A stretch of 63,259 nt of DNA, from the NCBI RefSeq assembly GCF_003236295.1, contig NZ_POTW01000031.1:1-63259 (forward strand), read 5' to 3'. Below are positions 24,335-32,775 of this stretch, in pieces (within the stretch, counting starts at the first letter, position 1; each line of letters opens with the position of its first letter). The notes beneath the pieces were generated by a model that worked only from the letters and a program-made list of their open reading frames with translations, was not told the origin of the DNA and did no database searches. The translations under genes were made by a program, and so were the position numbers. This stretch comes from Jiangella anatolica. Lineage in GTDB: Bacteria; Actinomycetota; Actinomycetes; Jiangellales; Jiangellaceae.

Positions 24335-25345
24335 ATGCCGCACGTCGAGTCCGAACGAACCATGGTCGCACCGGCCGTCGCGACGACGGGCGTCACGATC
24401 TACGGATGCGGGCGGGACGAGGACGCCCTGTTCCGGACGGTGGCGTCTCGTCTCGGCCTCGTGCCGACGATCACAGCGGCGGCGCCGTCCGTGGCCACTG
24501 TCGAGCTGGCGCGCGGAAACCGCTGCGTCAGCGTCGGCCATCAGAGCGAGGTCACCGCCGCCACGCTGCTCGCGCTCAGCCGGGCCGGCGTCGCGTATGT
24601 CTCCACGAGAAGCATCGGCGACAACCACATCGACGTCGACTACGCGGCGAGCGTCGGCATCCGCGTCGAGACCGTCTCCTACTCGCCCGACAGCGTGGCC
24701 GACTACACGCTGATGCTCATGCTGATGGCGGTGCGCGACGCCAAGTCCGTCGTCCGTCGCGCGGATGTCCACGACTACCGGCTGAGCGGCGTTCGCGGCC
24801 GGGAACTGCGCGACCTGACCGTCGGGGTCGTCGGCACCGGACGCATCGGATCGGCGGTGATCGACCGGCTGCTCGGCTTCGGCTGCCGGATCGTGGCACA
24901 CGACAGCAACCCCGGCATCGCGGCCGACTACGTTCCGCTCGACGAGCTGCTGGAACACAGCGACATCGTGACCCTGCACACGCCGCTCACCGCGGCGACA
25001 CACCAGCTGCTGAACCGCCGGCGCATCGAGCGGATGAGGCGCGGTGCGTACGTCGTCAACACCGGACGCGGTGCGCTGCTCGACACCGAGGCGCTCGTCT
25101 GGGCGCTGGAGACCGGCCGGCTGGGCGGTGCGGCGCTGGACGTCGTCGAGGGCGAGGAAGGAATCTTCTACGCCGACTGCCGCGACCGGCCCATCGAGAA
25201 CAGTGCCCTGGTGCGACTCCAGGAACTGCCGAACGTGCTCGTCAGTCCGCACACCGCCTACTACACCGACCACGCATTGCGCGACACCGTCGAGAACTCC
25301 CTTGCCAACTGCCTGGCATTCGAAAGAAGGAACCACCATGGATAG
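24335..25345 (+). CDS. vanH: D-lactate dehydrogenase VanH
   Basis: 336 residues from ATG 24335; a TTG at 24323 and an ATG at 24362 are alternatives, and none has a strong Shine-Dalgarno. It reduces pyruvate to D-lactate for D-Ala-D-Lac synthesis. The VanH block STRSIGDNHIDVDYA followed by SYSPDSVADYTLMLMLMA is diagnostic. VVGTGRIGSAVIDRL is the NAD loop, NTGRGALLDTEAL carries the catalytic Arg region, and the SPHTAYYTDHAL segment holds the catalytic His. It overlaps vanA by eight bases. First gene of vanHAX-GNAT-murG. Confidence 0.95.
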   Translation: MPHVESERTMVAPAVATTGVTIYGCGRDEDALFRTVASRLGLVPTITAAAPSVATVELARGNRCVSVGHQSEVTAATLLALSRAGVAYVSTRSIGDNHIDVDYAASVGIRVETVSYSPDSVADYTLMLMLMAVRDAKSVVRRADVHDYRLSGVRGRELRDLTVGVVGTGRIGSAVIDRLLGFGCRIVAHDSNPGIAADYVPLDELLEHSDIVTLHTPLTAATHQLLNRRRIERMRRGAYVVNTGRGALLDTEALVWALETGRLGGAALDVVEGEEGIFYADCRDRPIENSALVRLQELPNVLVSPHTAYYTDHALRDTVENSLANCLAFERRNHHG

Positions 25346-26384
25346 GTTGAAGATCGGTGTGCTCTTCGGGGGCTCCTCCGAGGAGCACGGCGTCTCCGTC
25401 AAGTCCGCCCAGGAGGTCGCCAAGAACCTCGATCTCGAGCGCTTCGACCCGTACTACATCGGCATCACGAACAGCGGCGCCTGGCTGCTCTGCGACGGAC
25501 CCGGCGCCGGCTGGGAGAACGGAGGCTCCCGTCCGGCCGTGCTGTCGCCGGACCGGACCGTCCGCGGACTGCTCGTCCTGGACCAGGGGAAGTACGAGAC
25601 CATCGGCCTGGACGTCGTGCTGCCCGTCCTGCACGGAAAGCTCGGCGAGGACGGCGCGATCCAGGGCCTGCTGGAGCTCGCCGGCATTCCGTACGTGGGC
25701 TGCGACATCCAGAGCTCCGCGCTGTGCATGGACAAGTCCCTCGCCTACACCGTCGTCCGGAGCGCGGGCATCGCCACGCCGAACTTCCGGGTCGTCACCG
25801 CGGACGAGGACGTCGACGCCGACCGGCTCAGCTATCCCGTCTTCGTGAAGCCGGCCCGTTCGGGATCGTCCTTCGGCGTCAGCAAGGTGTCCCGGAGGGA
25901 GGACCTGCCGAGCGCGATGGAGGCCGCGAGACGGTACGACTCGAAGGTGCTGATCGAAGAGGCCGTGGCCGGCAGCGAGGTCGGATGCGCCATCCTCGGG
26001 AACGGCCAGGACCTGATCGCGGGCGAGGTCGACCGGATCGCGCTCACCCACGGCTTCTTCAGGATCCACCAGGAGGACGACCCCGAGAGCGGCTCCGAGA
26101 ACTCGACGCCGATCGTTCCCGCCGACATCTCGGCCGAGTCGCGCGCACTGGTCCAGGAGACGGCGAAGGCCGTCTACCGCGCCCTGGGCTGCGGCGGGCT
26201 GGCGCGGGTGGACCTGTTCCTCACCGAGGACGGATCGGTCGTCCTCAACGAGGTCAACACCCTCCCGGGCCTGACCTCGTACAGCCGCTACCCGCGGATG
26301 ATGGCCGCCGCGGGGATGCCGCTCGGCCGGTTGATCGACCGGATGGTGTCGCTGGCGTTGGCCGGGAAGCCCGATGAACGCTGA
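25338..26384 (+). CDS. vanA: D-alanine-(R)-lactate ligase VanA type
   Basis: 348 residues, an ATP-grasp ligase that joins D-Ala to D-lactate. The N-terminus LFGGSSEEHGVSVKSA is of the Ddl/Van type. CMDKSLAYTVVRSAGI and the omega-loop stretch THGFFRIHQEDDPESGSEN, with the histidine that distinguishes D-Lac ligases, match VanA rather than housekeeping D-Ala-D-Ala ligase. The metal and phosphate residues lie in RVDLFLTEDGSVVLNEVNTLPG. AGAAGGA sits before ATG 25338. It overlaps both vanH and vanX, so the three are coupled. VanA versus VanB versus actinomycete VanA subtype was not resolved. Confidence 0.94.
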   Translation: MDRLKIGVLFGGSSEEHGVSVKSAQEVAKNLDLERFDPYYIGITNSGAWLLCDGPGAGWENGGSRPAVLSPDRTVRGLLVLDQGKYETIGLDVVLPVLHGKLGEDGAIQGLLELAGIPYVGCDIQSSALCMDKSLAYTVVRSAGIATPNFRVVTADEDVDADRLSYPVFVKPARSGSSFGVSKVSRREDLPSAMEAARRYDSKVLIEEAVAGSEVGCAILGNGQDLIAGEVDRIALTHGFFRIHQEDDPESGSENSTPIVPADISAESRALVQETAKAVYRALGCGGLARVDLFLTEDGSVVLNEVNTLPGLTSYSRYPRMMAAAGMPLGRLIDRMVSLALAGKPDER

Positions 26385-26994
26385 CTTCGTCTTCGTGGAC
26401 GAGGTCGTCGCCGGCGTGCGCTGGGATGCCAAGTACGCCACCTGGGACAACTTCACCCGCAAACCGGTGGACGGCTATCTGGCCAACCGGATCGTCGGCA
26501 CGAAGGCCTTGTGCGCGGCGCTGGAACGTGCGCGCGACGAGGCCGCCTCGCTCGGCTTCGGCCTGCTCCTCTGGGACGGCTATCGCCCGCAGCGCGCCGT
26601 GGACTCCTTCGTGCGCTGGACGAGACAACCGGAGGACGGCCGGACCAAGCTGCGGCACTACCCGAACATCGAACGAACGCAGCTGCTCGAGCGGGGTTAT
26701 GTGGCCGCCAGATCGGGTCACAGCCGCGGCAGCAGCGTCGACCTGACGCTCTATCACCTGACCACCGGCGAGCTCGCTCGCATGGGCGGCGACCACGACC
26801 TGATGGACTCGATCTCCCACCACGGAGCACAGGAGATCACGCTGATCGAGGCGCGAAACCGCCGCCACCTTCGCTCCATCATGGAAGCCGCCGGCTTCAG
26901 CCCGTACGAGCGCGAGTGGTGGCACTACTCGCTGCGGGACGAGCCGCATCCGGACACCTATTTCGATTTCCCCATCACAGCCTCGAGCACCTGA
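26374..26994 (+). CDS. vanX: D-Ala-D-Ala dipeptidase VanX
   Basis: 206 residues. A zinc dipeptidase that destroys D-Ala-D-Ala so that only D-Ala-D-Lac enters precursors. The zinc ligands fall at the enterococcal VanX numbers: H116 and D123 in SGHSRGSSVD, H184 in EWWHY, with catalytic E181 and R71 (DGYRPQ) also present. There is no signal peptide; it is cytoplasmic as expected. It overlaps vanA by 11 bases and is followed after 15 bases by the GNAT gene. Confidence 0.96.
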   Translation: MNADFVFVDEVVAGVRWDAKYATWDNFTRKPVDGYLANRIVGTKALCAALERARDEAASLGFGLLLWDGYRPQRAVDSFVRWTRQPEDGRTKLRHYPNIERTQLLERGYVAARSGHSRGSSVDLTLYHLTTGELARMGGDHDLMDSISHHGAQEITLIEARNRRHLRSIMEAAGFSPYEREWWHYSLRDEPHPDTYFDFPITASST

Positions 26995-27009
26995 GACCCC
27001 GGGAAGGCC

Positions 27010-27456
27010 ATGCGGATCCGACCGGCAGACACCGCGGACGCGGCGTCCGTCACCGAGCTGCTGCACCAGCTGGGCTATCCCCAGGACGGTGCCGCGGCGA
27101 CCGCGTCCCGCATCCGCGCCTGGGGCGAGGACCCCTCCAGCGCCGCGTACGTGGCCGATGCCGACGGCGACGTCCTCGGCCTGATCGCCGTGCACATCAG
27201 CCCGTTCTTCGAACGAACCGGCTGCTGGGGCCGCATCGTGGCCCTGGTCGTCTCCGAACGAGTGCGCGGCCAGGGCGTCGGCGGCCGGCTCGTCGAAGCG
27301 GCGGAGGCGTTCGCCGTCCGGCACGGATGCCTGCGCATGGAGGTCACCAGCTCCGACCGCCGCCACGACGCACACGCGTTCTATCGACGTCTCGGCTATC
27401 TCGACCAGAGGGGATCCTCGTCCCGGTTCCTCGGCGACCTGCCCCGGCCGTCATGA
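27010..27456 (+). CDS. GNAT family N-acetyltransferase in the van operon
   Basis: 148 residues of one GNAT fold: MRIRPADTADAASVTELLHQLGY at the start and the acetyl-CoA loop VRGQGVGGRLVEAAEAFA (about 84-101), then a C-terminal AHAFYRRLGY motif. It acetylates an unknown amine. Between vanX and the second murG (overlapping murG by ATGA), it may modify a precursor or a drug, or be a passenger. GNAT genes are not part of the standard van set. Confidence 0.85.
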   Translation: MRIRPADTADAASVTELLHQLGYPQDGAAATASRIRAWGEDPSSAAYVADADGDVLGLIAVHISPFFERTGCWGRIVALVVSERVRGQGVGGRLVEAAEAFAVRHGCLRMEVTSSDRRHDAHAFYRRLGYLDQRGSSSRFLGDLPRPS

Positions 27457-28589
27457 CGATCGATCCGGGCCCGGCACCGGACGTGACCGCGCCGCGTGTC
27501 GTCGTCGCCGGTGGGCATTCGGCCGGGCACATCGAGCCCGCGATGAACCTCGCCGACGCGCTGCGCCGGCTGGAGCCCACCGCCGAGATCACCGCGCTCG
27601 GCACCGTCCGCGGCCTTGACACCACGCTCGTCCCGGCCCGTGGCTACCCGCTCGAGCTCATCCCGCCGGTGCCGCTGCCGCGTCGGCTGAACCGAGCCCT
27701 GCTGCGCACCCCCGGCAGGCTGCGTGCGGCCGTGCGGGCGGCCGGGGCGGTGCTCGACCGCACGCGGGCCGAGGTCGTGGTGGGCTTCGGCGGCTACGTG
27801 GCCGTGCCCGCCTATCTGGCCGCCCGCGGGCGGCGCCTGCCGATCGTGGTCCACGAGGCGAACGCCCGAGCCGGAGTGGCCAACCGGCTCGCGGCCCGGA
27901 TGACGCCGTACGTGTTCACGGCCGCGCCGGGTGTCCGGCTGCCGCACACGGTCCCCGTCGGGATCCCGCTGCGGCCGGCGCTCACCGGGCTCGACCGGCC
28001 CGCCCTGCGCGACGCCGCCCGGAAGCGGTTCGGCCTGCGACCCGACGGTCCGGTGCTGCTGGTCACCGGTGGCTCGCAGGGCGCCCGGACGATCAACGCC
28101 GCGGTGTCCGGTGCGGCCGCGGCGCTACGGGCGGCCGGCGTGCAGGTGCTGCACATCACCGGGTCGCAGCACGTGGTCGAGGTCCCGGCCGGCGAACCCG
28201 GCGAGCCGCCGTACGTCGTCGTTCGCTACGTCGACCAGATGCGCGACGCCTACGCCACAGCGGACCTCGCGATCTGCCGCTCGGGCGCGATGACGTGCGC
28301 CGAGCTGGCCGCGGCCGGCCTGCCGGCCGTCTACGTCCCGCTGCCGGGACGCGGCGGCGAGCAGCGGCTGAACGCGAAGGCGGTCGTCGCGGCCGGCGGC
28401 GCGCTGCTCATCGACGACGCCGACCTCGACCCGGCATGGATCGCGGCCACTCTGATCCCCGTGCTCACCGACCCGGAGCGGATCGCGGCGATGACGGCCC
28501 GCGCGACGGTGGCCGCCGTCCCCGACGCGGGCGCCGTCCTGGCCCGGCACGTGCTCGCCGCGATCGCCAGGCGGCGCGCAGCCCGCTGA
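27453..28589 (+). CDS. murG: MurG paralogue (undecaprenyl-PP-MurNAc-pentapeptide GlcNAc transferase)
   Basis: 378 residues of family GT28. It joins GlcNAc to lipid I to make lipid II at the inner membrane face. The first glycine loop reads GGHSAGHIEPAMNLADAL instead of the usual GGTGGHxxPA. The second block VVGFGGYVAVPAYLAA, the third LLVTGGSQGARTIN, and the UDP-GlcNAc site CRSGAMTCAELAAAGLPAVYVPLPG are conserved, with GGEQRLNA in place of the common DDHQxxNA. As the last gene of the van operon, it may be tuned to D-Lac-ended lipid I. A housekeeping murG elsewhere is expected. Confidence 0.85.
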   Translation: MTIDPGPAPDVTAPRVVVAGGHSAGHIEPAMNLADALRRLEPTAEITALGTVRGLDTTLVPARGYPLELIPPVPLPRRLNRALLRTPGRLRAAVRAAGAVLDRTRAEVVVGFGGYVAVPAYLAARGRRLPIVVHEANARAGVANRLAARMTPYVFTAAPGVRLPHTVPVGIPLRPALTGLDRPALRDAARKRFGLRPDGPVLLVTGGSQGARTINAAVSGAAAALRAAGVQVLHITGSQHVVEVPAGEPGEPPYVVVRYVDQMRDAYATADLAICRSGAMTCAELAAAGLPAVYVPLPGRGGEQRLNAKAVVAAGGALLIDDADLDPAWIAATLIPVLTDPERIAAMTARATVAAVPDAGAVLARHVLAAIARRRAAR

Positions 28590-28653
28590 TCGTCAGCCGT
28601 CCACGGGCGCCGGCCACCTGACATCGCCGTGGCGGCCTGCCCGAGGCGACCGA

Positions 28654-29595
28654 TCAGCGCCGGAGGGTGAGGGTGACGACACAGCCGGGGCCGGGTCCGG
28701 CGATGGTGACGTCGCCGCCGTGGGCGAGGGCGATCTGGCGGGCGATCGGCAGGCCGAGACCGGTACCCGGACGGTCGCGGCCGTGCCAGAACGGCTCGAA
28801 GACGTGCGGCAGCTCGTCGGCGGGGATGCCGGGGCCGCGGTCGGTGACGACGACGGCGAGCTCGGCGCCGCGGTCCTCGACGGTGACCTCGACCGGGGAC
28901 GCGGCGGGGGCGTGGCGGACGGCGTTGTCGACCAGGTTGGCCACCGCCCGGCGCACCGTCGCCTCGTCGACCGCGGCCACCAGCCGCGCCGGCGCCGTCA
29001 CCACCACCGAGACGCCCCGCGACCCCGCCACCACGCCGATGTCCTCGGCCACGGCACGCACCAGCGCGACCAGATCGGCGGGCTGCCGGTCGATGGTGCG
29101 GGCCCGGCCACGGGCGTCGACCAGGAGCTCGTCGATGACGGCGCGCAGCCGGGTCGCCGCCCGGCCGGACCGCTCCAGCCCCTCCCGGTACACCGAGAGC
29201 GTCGGCGCCGGATGGGCCAGCAGCACCTCGGCGTTCGTCGCCAGCACCGAGAGCGGGATGCGCAGCTCGTGGCTGGTCTCCTCGATCAGCCGCCGCTGGG
29301 CGTCGGCCGCATGCTGCAGCCGCTCGTGCATCTCCGCGTACGGTCCCACCGCCCGCCCCGCCCACCACCACGCGACCAGCGCCGACGCCGGACCGAGCGC
29401 CAGCACCGTCCCCGTCACCCACGGCGACCACGTGCCCCACGACTCGATCGTGACCTCGACCCCGTTCGCCAGCTCGGTCGTCGTCTCGTAGTCGGTGTAG
29501 ACGGTGACGCCGTACAGCAGCAGCACCGGCAGGTACATCGCCAGGAACCCCGTCACCGCCAGCCGCATCCGCAGCGACCGCCACCGCCGGCTCAC
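28654..29595 (-). CDS. Sensor histidine kinase
   Basis: 313 residues from GTG 29595, which overlaps the response regulator stop by four bases. Two membrane helices (about 10-30 and 60-82) enclose a short loop of about 30 residues outside the cell. The H box is EETSHELRIPLSVL, the N box is ANLVDNAVRHA, and G boxes are TDRGPGIP and GTGLGLPIA. A very short sensor loop is also a feature of actinomycete VanS, which detects the antibiotic at the membrane. This kinase is a candidate sensor for the convergent van operon, but its sequence alone does not prove it is VanS. Confidence 0.88.
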   Translation of the reverse strand: MSRRWRSLRMRLAVTGFLAMYLPVLLLYGVTVYTDYETTTELANGVEVTIESWGTWSPWVTGTVLALGPASALVAWWWAGRAVGPYAEMHERLQHAADAQRRLIEETSHELRIPLSVLATNAEVLLAHPAPTLSVYREGLERSGRAATRLRAVIDELLVDARGRARTIDRQPADLVALVRAVAEDIGVVAGSRGVSVVVTAPARLVAAVDEATVRRAVANLVDNAVRHAPAASPVEVTVEDRGAELAVVVTDRGPGIPADELPHVFEPFWHGRDRPGTGLGLPIARQIALAHGGDVTIAGPGPGCVVTLTLRR

Positions 29596-30263
29596 GGCGC
29601 CGCCCGCAGCCGGTAGCCGGCGCCGGTCACGGTCTCGATCAGCGGCGGCTGGCCGAGCTTGCGGCGCAGCCGGCTGAGGATCACCCGCACCGACGTCGTG
29701 AACGGGTCGGCGTTGACGTCCCACACGTGGTCGAGCAGGTCCTCCGCCGACAGCACCTCGCCGGGGTGGTGCATGAAGTAGCGCAGCAGCGAGAACTCCC
29801 GCGCCGTCAGCCGCAGCTCGGCATCGCCGCGCCAGGCCCGGTGCGCGGCCTGGTCAAGGCCGAGCTCGCCGACCCGCAGCGTCGACCCGGCCTCGTCGGC
29901 GCGGCGGCCCAGCGCGCGGAGCCGGGCCACCAGCTCGGCGAAGTGGAACGGCTTGACGAGGTAGTCGTCGGCGCCGGCGTCGAGCCCGGCGACGCGGTCG
30001 TCGACGGCGTCGCGGGCGGTGAGGACGAGCGTGCGCCGCGGCCGCCGCAGCACGGAGTCACCGCCGAGCCGGCGCAGCAGCTCCAGACCGTCGCCGTCGG
30101 GCAGGCCGAGGTCCAGGCAGGCGACGTCGTAGGTGGTGGCGACCAGCAGTTCCTCCGCCGCGGCGCGGGTCGCGGCGTGGTCGACGGCGTAGGACTCGTT
30201 GCGCAGCCCCAGCGCCACGACGTCGGCGAGGTCGGCGTCGTCCTCGACCAGCAGGATCCGCAC
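29592..30263 (-). CDS. OmpR family response regulator
   Basis: 223 residues from GTG 30263. The receiver domain has acidic pocket VEDDAD (residues 6-11), phospho-Asp in CLDLGLPDGDG (about D51) and Lys in DDYLVKPF. The C-terminal winged helix begins LTAREFSLLRYFMHHPGEVLS and includes SVRVILSRLRRKLG. It pairs with the overlapping kinase. It could be the activator that binds the CGTAT-N10-ATACG boxes of the van promoters, since OmpR-type activators sit over the -35 as those boxes do. That link is inference. Confidence 0.9.
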   Translation of the reverse strand: MRILLVEDDADLADVVALGLRNESYAVDHAATRAAAEELLVATTYDVACLDLGLPDGDGLELLRRLGGDSVLRRPRRTLVLTARDAVDDRVAGLDAGADDYLVKPFHFAELVARLRALGRRADEAGSTLRVGELGLDQAAHRAWRGDAELRLTAREFSLLRYFMHHPGEVLSAEDLLDHVWDVNADPFTTSVRVILSRLRRKLGQPPLIETVTGAGYRLRAAP

Positions 30264-30265
30264 CG

Positions 30266-31864
30266 TCAGCTCCGCTCCGCCGGCACCGCGCCGTCCGGGC
30301 CGGTCACCGTCACGGCGTCGGCATCGAACGTCAGCCGCACGTCGGGACCGGTCCCCGTGGGGTCGACCGGGGCGAAGCCGTCGCCGTCGGTCGCGAGCGT
30401 CAGCGCCGGCGGGTCGGTGCCCTCCTCGACGGCGGCCACCACCCCCTTCGCGTCCAGCGCGTACCACACCAGCAGCGGCCCCTCCCCCGTGTCGGCCGTG
30501 ACGTAGGTGCGCAGCTCGCCGTCGGCGAGCACGGTACCGGCCAGCGCGACCAGATCGTCGCCGAGCAGCGCCGCGACCTGCCGCTCGTGCTCGGCGACGG
30601 CCGCGGCGTCGTCCGGCGGGAACAGCGCCGCGACGGCGTCCGCGCCCAGCCCGGCGACCCGCAGCTCGCCGTCGTCGTACGTCACCTGGAACGTCCCTCC
30701 CGTGTCGAGCCGGTAGTCGCCGACGATAGCCGCGGCGGCGTCCGGATCGACGGCGCCGCCCGGCGCTTCGGGCGGCGGGATCGGGCCGCCGGTGGCCAGC
30801 GCCGGGCCGACGGCGGCCAGCAGCTCCTCCGCGGAGACGGCGCCGCCGTTGGACGCGACCGCGATCGCCCGCTCCGCCGCCGGGACCCACACCACCATCG
30901 CGTCGTGGCCGACGTCGCCGCCACCGCCGGCCGCCGCGAGGAACGGCTCGCCGTACGCCGACGCGTCGACCGCCACCCAGCCCGGTGTCTCCGCCTGGCC
31001 CTCGCCCAGCTCCACGACGGGCGAGGCCAGCACCTGCGCCGACGACGGCGACACGACCTCGCCGGTGAACAGCGCATGCGTCCACGCGGCCAGGTCCGGC
31101 ATCGACATCGCCAGCCCGCCGTTGCCGTCCAGCGCCCAGTGCGGCCCGCCGAAGTCGCCGGGCTCCCCGGCCGAGCCGTCCTCCAGGTACCCGACGGCGC
31201 GCGGCCCGGACGCGGCCGGCTCGCCGTCCCAGAACCCGGCCGACGGCAGCCCGGCCAGGATGCGCGACGCCGCGTGCGAGCGGTACCCGCCACCCAGCTC
31301 CTCGACGACCAGCGCCAGCAGCGTGTACGCGGCGTTGCTGTACTCGTAGCCGGTGCCCGATGCGAACATCAACGGCAGCGCCGAGATCGCCGCCAGCGCG
31401 TCCTCCTCCGACAACGGCCGATGGTCCGGCCCGGCCCCGCCGGACAGCCCGCTCGTGTGCGTCATCAGCTGCATGAGCGTGGCGTCGGCGACCGGCCCGC
31501 GCAGCGACGGCAGCAGCTCGCCGACCCGGTCATCGGTCGTCAGCGCGCCGGAGTCGGCCAGGTCCAGGATCGCCGCCGCGGTGAACGCCTTCGTCACCGA
31601 GCCGATCGCGAACACCGTGTCCGCCGCGTTCGACCGTTCACCGGCCCGATCGGCCAGCCCGTACCCGGCGGAACACACCGGCTCACCGCGCTCGACCACC
31701 GCCATCGACCCGCTGAACCCGGCCTCCGCCCACGCCGCCAGCCCCGGATCGCACCCCGGCGGAGCGGACGACGCCGACGACCCCGATGGCGAGTCGACCT
31801 CGGACGTGCACGCCGCGAGCACCAGCATGACGGCCACACCCAGGACGGTCAGAAACCTCTTCAT
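30266..31864 (-). CDS. Lipoprotein serine hydrolase (beta-lactamase class C / DD-peptidase family)
   Basis: 532 residues from ATG 31864. The signal peptide ends in lipobox LAAC, so it is a lipid-anchored extracytoplasmic protein. The active-site motifs are IGSVTKAF (SxxK) and YEYSN (YxN) of the PF00144 family, which includes the Streptomyces R61 DD-carboxypeptidase. The C-terminal 150 residues are a lipocalin-like extension found in some members. It stops two bases before the response regulator start, so it is first in a hydrolase-regulator-kinase operon. It could trim D-Ala-ended stems or be an esterase; sequence cannot decide. Confidence 0.85.
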   Translation of the reverse strand: MKRFLTVLGVAVMLVLAACTSEVDSPSGSSASSAPPGCDPGLAAWAEAGFSGSMAVVERGEPVCSAGYGLADRAGERSNAADTVFAIGSVTKAFTAAAILDLADSGALTTDDRVGELLPSLRGPVADATLMQLMTHTSGLSGGAGPDHRPLSEEDALAAISALPLMFASGTGYEYSNAAYTLLALVVEELGGGYRSHAASRILAGLPSAGFWDGEPAASGPRAVGYLEDGSAGEPGDFGGPHWALDGNGGLAMSMPDLAAWTHALFTGEVVSPSSAQVLASPVVELGEGQAETPGWVAVDASAYGEPFLAAAGGGGDVGHDAMVVWVPAAERAIAVASNGGAVSAEELLAAVGPALATGGPIPPPEAPGGAVDPDAAAAIVGDYRLDTGGTFQVTYDDGELRVAGLGADAVAALFPPDDAAAVAEHERQVAALLGDDLVALAGTVLADGELRTYVTADTGEGPLLVWYALDAKGVVAAVEEGTDPPALTLATDGDGFAPVDPTGTGPDVRLTFDADAVTVTGPDGAVPAERS

Positions 31865-31931
31865 ACCGCGACCGTAGAAACCTGGATGCGAACCCGGTGT
31901 GAACGAGCCCGGCCGCGTAGGCTGACTGACC

Positions 31932-32762
31932 GTGACGCGCATCGGGGTGGTCGGGACGGAGAGCAGCCACGTCGACCAGTTCCTCCGTCTGCTCAACACC
32001 GAGCGCCGCTACGGCGACAGCAGGATCGTCGCGTTCAGCGGCGGCGACACCGAGCGCAACCGCGCCCTCGCCGCGAACGGCGAACAGCTCGTCGACGAGC
32101 CACGGGACCTGGCCGGCGCCGTCGACGCCGTCCTCATCTGCTCCCGCGACGGCCGCGCGCACCGGGCCGAGGCGATCCCGCTGATCGAGACCGGGCTGCC
32201 GGTGTTCGTGGACAAGCCGCTGGCCGCGTCCGCCGCCGACGCCGCCGCGATCGTCGAGGCGGCCCGGACGCACAGCACACCGCTCTACGAGGGCTCGGCG
32301 CTGCGGTTCGTCCCGGCGATCGCCGAGCTGAGCGGCGACCGGCCACTCGCCGTCCACGTCACCGGGCCGGCCGACCCGGCCGGGCCCTACGGCGGGCTGT
32401 ACTACTACGGCGTCCACCTGGCCGAGACCGCGCTGCAGCTCATCGGCGGCGACGGCGGCAACAGCCCGGGCGCCGTCGACGTGCGGACCGGCGACGACGT
32501 CGTCACCGCGGTCACCACCATCGGCGGCGTGCACGTCACGCTGACGTTCGTCGCCGACCCGGCCACGCCGTTCCACGCCACCGTCGTCCGCCCCGGCGGC
32601 GTCGTGGCGCGTGAGCTGGCGCTGCCGCGCGACTACACCGCGCCCGTGCTGGACCGTTTCCTGGCCGTCGCCGAGAAGGGCGAGCCGCCGAGCGCCGCCG
32701 AGGCGGCCGCGTACGTCGCACCGGTCGCCCTGCTCGACGCCATCACCGACCACCTGGCCTGA
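31932..32762 (+). CDS. Gfo/Idh/MocA family NAD(P)-dependent oxidoreductase
   Basis: 276 residues, shorter than the usual 330-390. The Rossmann N-terminus is VTRIGVVGTESSHVDQFLRLL, with GTESSH where most members have GxGxxG. FVDKPLAASAADAAAI carries the catalytic-region EKP-like motif (DKP here). The substrate domain is abbreviated (YGGLYYYGVHLAETALQLIGG). It probably acts on a sugar or cyclitol. GTG 31932 is the start; it is divergent from the serine hydrolase with a 67-base gap. Confidence 0.82.
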   Translation: MTRIGVVGTESSHVDQFLRLLNTERRYGDSRIVAFSGGDTERNRALAANGEQLVDEPRDLAGAVDAVLICSRDGRAHRAEAIPLIETGLPVFVDKPLAASAADAAAIVEAARTHSTPLYEGSALRFVPAIAELSGDRPLAVHVTGPADPAGPYGGLYYYGVHLAETALQLIGGDGGNSPGAVDVRTGDDVVTAVTTIGGVHVTLTFVADPATPFHATVVRPGGVVARELALPRDYTAPVLDRFLAVAEKGEPPSAAEAAAYVAPVALLDAITDHLA

Positions 32763-32775
32763 GCGGCAGCGGCGG

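Noticed and set aside
28654-30263. Naming the kinase and regulator vanS and vanR
   Set aside because: Family motifs are generic, they are not within the box-controlled units, and no diagnostic residues could be verified.
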